Positions 3,372-6,084 of a DNA stretch of 6,084 nt are shown in pieces (position 1 is the first letter of the stretch; every line of letters begins with the position of its first letter). This stretch comes from Bacillota bacterium (GTDB lineage Bacteria; Bacillota; Clostridia; Lachnospirales; Anaerotignaceae), in NCBI GenBank assembly GCA_017547125.1, contig JAFYQL010000138.1, positions 1 through 6,084 of the forward strand. The letters run 5' to 3'. Under the pieces are notes generated by a model that was given only the letters and a program-made list of their open reading frames with translations, was not told the origin of the DNA and did no database searches. Position numbers and translations under genes: made by a program.

Positions 3372-6026
3372 ATGGCAGCAAAAGCAAAAAAGGTTGAAAG
3401 ACCAGAAATCATCAACAGTGTTGAAACTCTTAAACTCAGAATTGCTGAAGTAAGAGAGGCACAGAAAAAGTTTTCTCAGTACACACAGGAACAGGTAGAC
3501 GAAATTTTCAAAGCTGCAGCTATGGCGGCTAACAAAAAGAGAATTCCTCTTGCGCAGATGGCAGTAGCAGAAACAGGCATGGGCCTTGTGGAAGACAAAG
3601 TTATCAAAAACCACTTCGCATCAGAATATATATATAATGCATACAAAAATACACAGACTTGTGGTGTATTTGAAAGAGACACAGCTTTCGGTATCACAAA
3701 GGTTTATGAACCAGTTGGCGTACTTGCAGCTGTTATCCCAACAACAAACCCAACATCAACAGCAATCTTCAAAGCCCTTCTTGCTCTTAAAACAAGAAAC
3801 GGTATCATCTTCTCTCCTCATCCAACAGCTAAAAACTGTACAATCGAAGCTTGTAAGATAGTTCTTGAAGCAGCTGTTGAAGCAGGTGCTCCTGAAGGTA
3901 TCATCGCTTGGATCGACCAGCCATCTATCGACCTTTCAATTGAAGTTATGAAAGATGCTGACATGGTTCTTGCAACAGGTGGTCCTGGTATGGTTAAGTC
4001 AGCTTACTCATCAGGTAAACCAGCAGTTGGTGTAGGTAATGGTAATACTCCAGCTATCATCGACGACTCAGCAGACATCCTTATGGCTGTTAACTCAGTT
4101 ATCCACTCAAAAACATTCGACAACGGTACAATCTGTGCATCAGAACAGTCTGTAGTTGTTCTTGAAAAAGTATATGACGCAGTAAGAGATGAATTCGCTA
4201 AGAGAGGCGCTTACATCCTTAATGAAGAAGAAAAAGAAAAAGTAAGACCAGTTATCCTTACTCCAAACGGCGGCATCAATGCTAAAATCGTAGGCCGTAA
4301 ACCAGCTAGAATCGCTGAACTTGCAGGCTTTGAAGTTCCTGAAGAAGCAAAGATCCTTCTTGGTGAAGTTAGCGAACTTGACGTAACAAAAGAACCATTC
4401 GCTCACGAAAAACTTTCAACAGTTCTTGCTATGTACAAAGCAAAAGACTATGAAGACGCTTTAAGAATCGCTGAAAGACTCGTTATCGACGGTGGTGTTG
4501 GTCATACATCAGTTCTTTATGTTGACCCAGTTAAATGTCCAGAAAAGATTGCTAAATTCCAGGATGTAATGAAGACTTGCCGTATCCTTATCAACACTCC
4601 ATCATCACAGGGTGCTATCGGTGACCTTTACAACTTCCGTTTACTTCCATCTCTTACACTTGGCTGTGGTACTTGGGCAGGCAACTCAGTTTCACAGAAC
4701 GTTGGTGTAGCACAGCTTCTTAACATTAAGACAGTTGCTGAAAGGAGAGAAAATATGCTTTGGCTCAGAGTTCCTGAAAAAGTTTACTTTAAGAAAGGCT
4801 GCATGGGCGTAGCTCTGCAGGAACTTAAAGATATTTATGGCGTTAAGAAAGCTCTTATCGTTACTGACAAATTCCTCTATAGCAATGGCAATACAAAACC
4901 TGTAACAGATCTTCTTGATAATATGGGTATCAAACATCAGGTATTCTGCGATATCGAAGCTGACCCAACACTTAAGAGTGCAAAAGTAGGTCTCAAGGCT
5001 GCTGAACTCTTCCAGCCTGACGCAGTTATCGGTTTCGGCGGCGGCGCTGCTATGGACGCTGCTAAGATTATCTGGATTATGTATGAACATCCGGAAGCAG
5101 ACTTCGAAGACCTCGCAATGAGATTCGTAGATATCAGAAAGAGAATCTATACATTCCCTAAGATGGGTCAGAAAGCTATCATGGTAGCTATCCCAACATC
5201 ATCAGGTACAGGTTCAGAAGTTACACCATTCACAATCATTAAAGACGAAGTTAAACTTGTTAAATATGCTATCGCTGACTACGAAATCCTTCCAACAATG
5301 GCAGTAGTAGACGCAGACAATATGCTTGAACAGCCTCCAAGACTTACAGCAGCTTCAGGTATCGACTGCTTAACACACTCTATCGAAGCTTATGTATCAG
5401 TTCTTGCAACAGACTTTACAAACGGTCTTGCACTTCAGGCTATCAAGATGGTATTTGATTACCTTCCAAGAGCATACAAATATGGCAATAATGACGTTGA
5501 AGCTCGTGAAAAGATGGCTCATGCAGCTTGTATCGCAGGTATCGCATTTGCTAATGCATTCCTCGGCATCTGCCACTCACTTGCTCACAAACTTGGTTCA
5601 CACCACCACGTACAGCACGGTGTAGCTAATGCTCTTCTTCTTACAGAAGTTATGAAGTTCAATGCAACTCCACAGCCTACAAGAATGGGTACATTCCCAC
5701 AGTACAAGTATCCACAGGCATTTGAAAGATACGTAGAAATCGCTGATTACCTTGGCCTTGGCGGCAACACACCACAGGAAAAATTTGATAACCTCATTGC
5801 AGCAATCGAAGAACTTAAAGAAACTTGCGGCATTGAAAAATCAATTAAAGAATGGGGCGAAAGACTTGGCAAGGACTGGGGCGAAAACGACGAAGTATTC
5901 TTTGCTGACCTTGACGAAATGAGCGAAGAAGCATTCGACGACCAGTGTACAGGCGCTAACCCAAGATATCCATTAATCTCTGAAATGAGAGACATCTATA
6001 TCAAGTGCTTCTACGGCAACAAATAA
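3372..6026 (+). CDS. adhE: Bifunctional acetaldehyde-CoA dehydrogenase / iron-dependent alcohol dehydrogenase
   Basis: This 884-residue protein is full length for AdhE (891 in E. coli). It reduces acetyl-CoA to acetaldehyde and then to ethanol, using two NADH, and in this family assembles into cytoplasmic helical spirosomes. Residues 1 to about 450 are the CoA-acylating aldehyde dehydrogenase half: cofactor-binding IPTTNPTS (122-129), a glycine-rich ATGGPGMVKS (201-210), and catalytic Cys255 in TICASEQ. A linker with ENMLW (460-464) leads to the iron-type alcohol dehydrogenase: GFGGGAAMDAAK (555-566) for NAD, and iron ligands Asp665, His669, His735 and His749, each offset by 12 from E. coli Asp653, His657, His723 and His737. 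The C-terminus keeps DDQCTGANPRYPLIS. Nothing essential is missing. It is monocistronic, behind a long regulatory region and before a strong terminator. Substrate could include butyryl-CoA as in some clostridial AdhE; ethanol is most likely. Confidence 0.98.
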   Translation: MAAKAKKVERPEIINSVETLKLRIAEVREAQKKFSQYTQEQVDEIFKAAAMAANKKRIPLAQMAVAETGMGLVEDKVIKNHFASEYIYNAYKNTQTCGVFERDTAFGITKVYEPVGVLAAVIPTTNPTSTAIFKALLALKTRNGIIFSPHPTAKNCTIEACKIVLEAAVEAGAPEGIIAWIDQPSIDLSIEVMKDADMVLATGGPGMVKSAYSSGKPAVGVGNGNTPAIIDDSADILMAVNSVIHSKTFDNGTICASEQSVVVLEKVYDAVRDEFAKRGAYILNEEEKEKVRPVILTPNGGINAKIVGRKPARIAELAGFEVPEEAKILLGEVSELDVTKEPFAHEKLSTVLAMYKAKDYEDALRIAERLVIDGGVGHTSVLYVDPVKCPEKIAKFQDVMKTCRILINTPSSQGAIGDLYNFRLLPSLTLGCGTWAGNSVSQNVGVAQLLNIKTVAERRENMLWLRVPEKVYFKKGCMGVALQELKDIYGVKKALIVTDKFLYSNGNTKPVTDLLDNMGIKHQVFCDIEADPTLKSAKVGLKAAELFQPDAVIGFGGGAAMDAAKIIWIMYEHPEADFEDLAMRFVDIRKRIYTFPKMGQKAIMVAIPTSSGTGSEVTPFTIIKDEVKLVKYAIADYEILPTMAVVDADNMLEQPPRLTAASGIDCLTHSIEAYVSVLATDFTNGLALQAIKMVFDYLPRAYKYGNNDVEAREKMAHAACIAGIAFANAFLGICHSLAHKLGSHHHVQHGVANALLLTEVMKFNATPQPTRMGTFPQYKYPQAFERYVEIADYLGLGGNTPQEKFDNLIAAIEELKETCGIEKSIKEWGERLGKDWGENDEVFFADLDEMSEEAFDDQCTGANPRYPLISEMRDIYIKCFYGNK

Positions 6027-6040
6027 GAAGTATATAATTT

Positions 6041-6070
6041 AAGGCAGGTCGAACCACCTGCCTTTTTTCT
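6041..6070 (+). terminator. Intrinsic terminator of adhE
   Basis: A perfect 9-bp stem, AAGGCAGGT (6041-6049) with ACCTGCCTT (6056-6064), closes a 6-nt loop and runs into six T residues (6063-6068). It lies 14 bp after the stop codon at 6024-6026, so adhE is the last gene of its transcript. Confidence 0.93.
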
Positions 6071-6084
6071 TTCTTCTTCCTTTA

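Noticed and set aside
4692..5090. Minus-strand open frame of 132 codons inside adhE
   Set aside because: adhE is intact and conserved across this stretch; no promoter or ribosome binding site supports the antisense frame.
1..6084. Search for insertion sequences, CRISPR arrays, toxin-antitoxin pairs and phage genes
   Set aside because: No transposase-like or phage-like protein, no regularly spaced repeats and no paired small genes were seen on either strand.

Overview
The window looks like chromosomal DNA from a low-GC, anaerobic member of the Bacillota, most likely class Clostridia. Three things suggest this: AT-rich intergenic DNA with strong AGGAGG-type ribosome binding sites; an oxygen-sensitive type of fermentative AdhE together with a clostridial-type crotonase; and a CwlD-type spore-cortex amidase, which points to an endospore-forming lineage. 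The species cannot be named from the sequence alone.

Layout, left to right. A consensus-like promoter (35-63) drives tRNA-Trp(CCA) (86-158) and probably tRNA-Ser(CGA) (198-286). A perfect hairpin with a T-rich tail lies between the two tRNAs and a GAAA-loop terminator follows the second. Next is a monocistronic gene for a 294-residue hypothetical protein (387-1271), with a charged helical N-terminus and two beta-rich parts, ending at its own terminator. It converges on a crotonase-family gene on the minus strand (1380-2180), which has its own terminator and a very good vegetative promoter (2244-2272). A short divergent region separates that gene from a GTG-started membrane-anchored N-acetylmuramoyl-L-alanine amidase of the CwlD type (2347-3003). 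A 368-bp AT-rich regulatory region without a gene (3004-3371) follows. It leads to a full-length 884-residue bifunctional aldehyde/alcohol dehydrogenase, adhE (3372-6026), which closes with a strong terminator.

The protein genes appear to be single-gene transcription units rather than one operon. AdhE turns acetyl-CoA into ethanol and re-oxidises NADH; the crotonase would interconvert 3-hydroxyacyl-CoA and enoyl-CoA, a step of butyrate-type fermentation. The two may share a physiological theme (fermentative acyl-CoA and redox metabolism) but are on opposite strands with separate promoters. CwlD belongs to sporulation.

No new multi-gene system, mobile element, CRISPR array or phage gene is visible. 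The items most worth a second look are the unrecognised 294-residue protein, the dyad-overlapped promoters (in front of it and of adhE), the unusual active-site surroundings of the crotonase, the hairpin between the tRNAs, and a local change of codon use at the AdhE domain junction.
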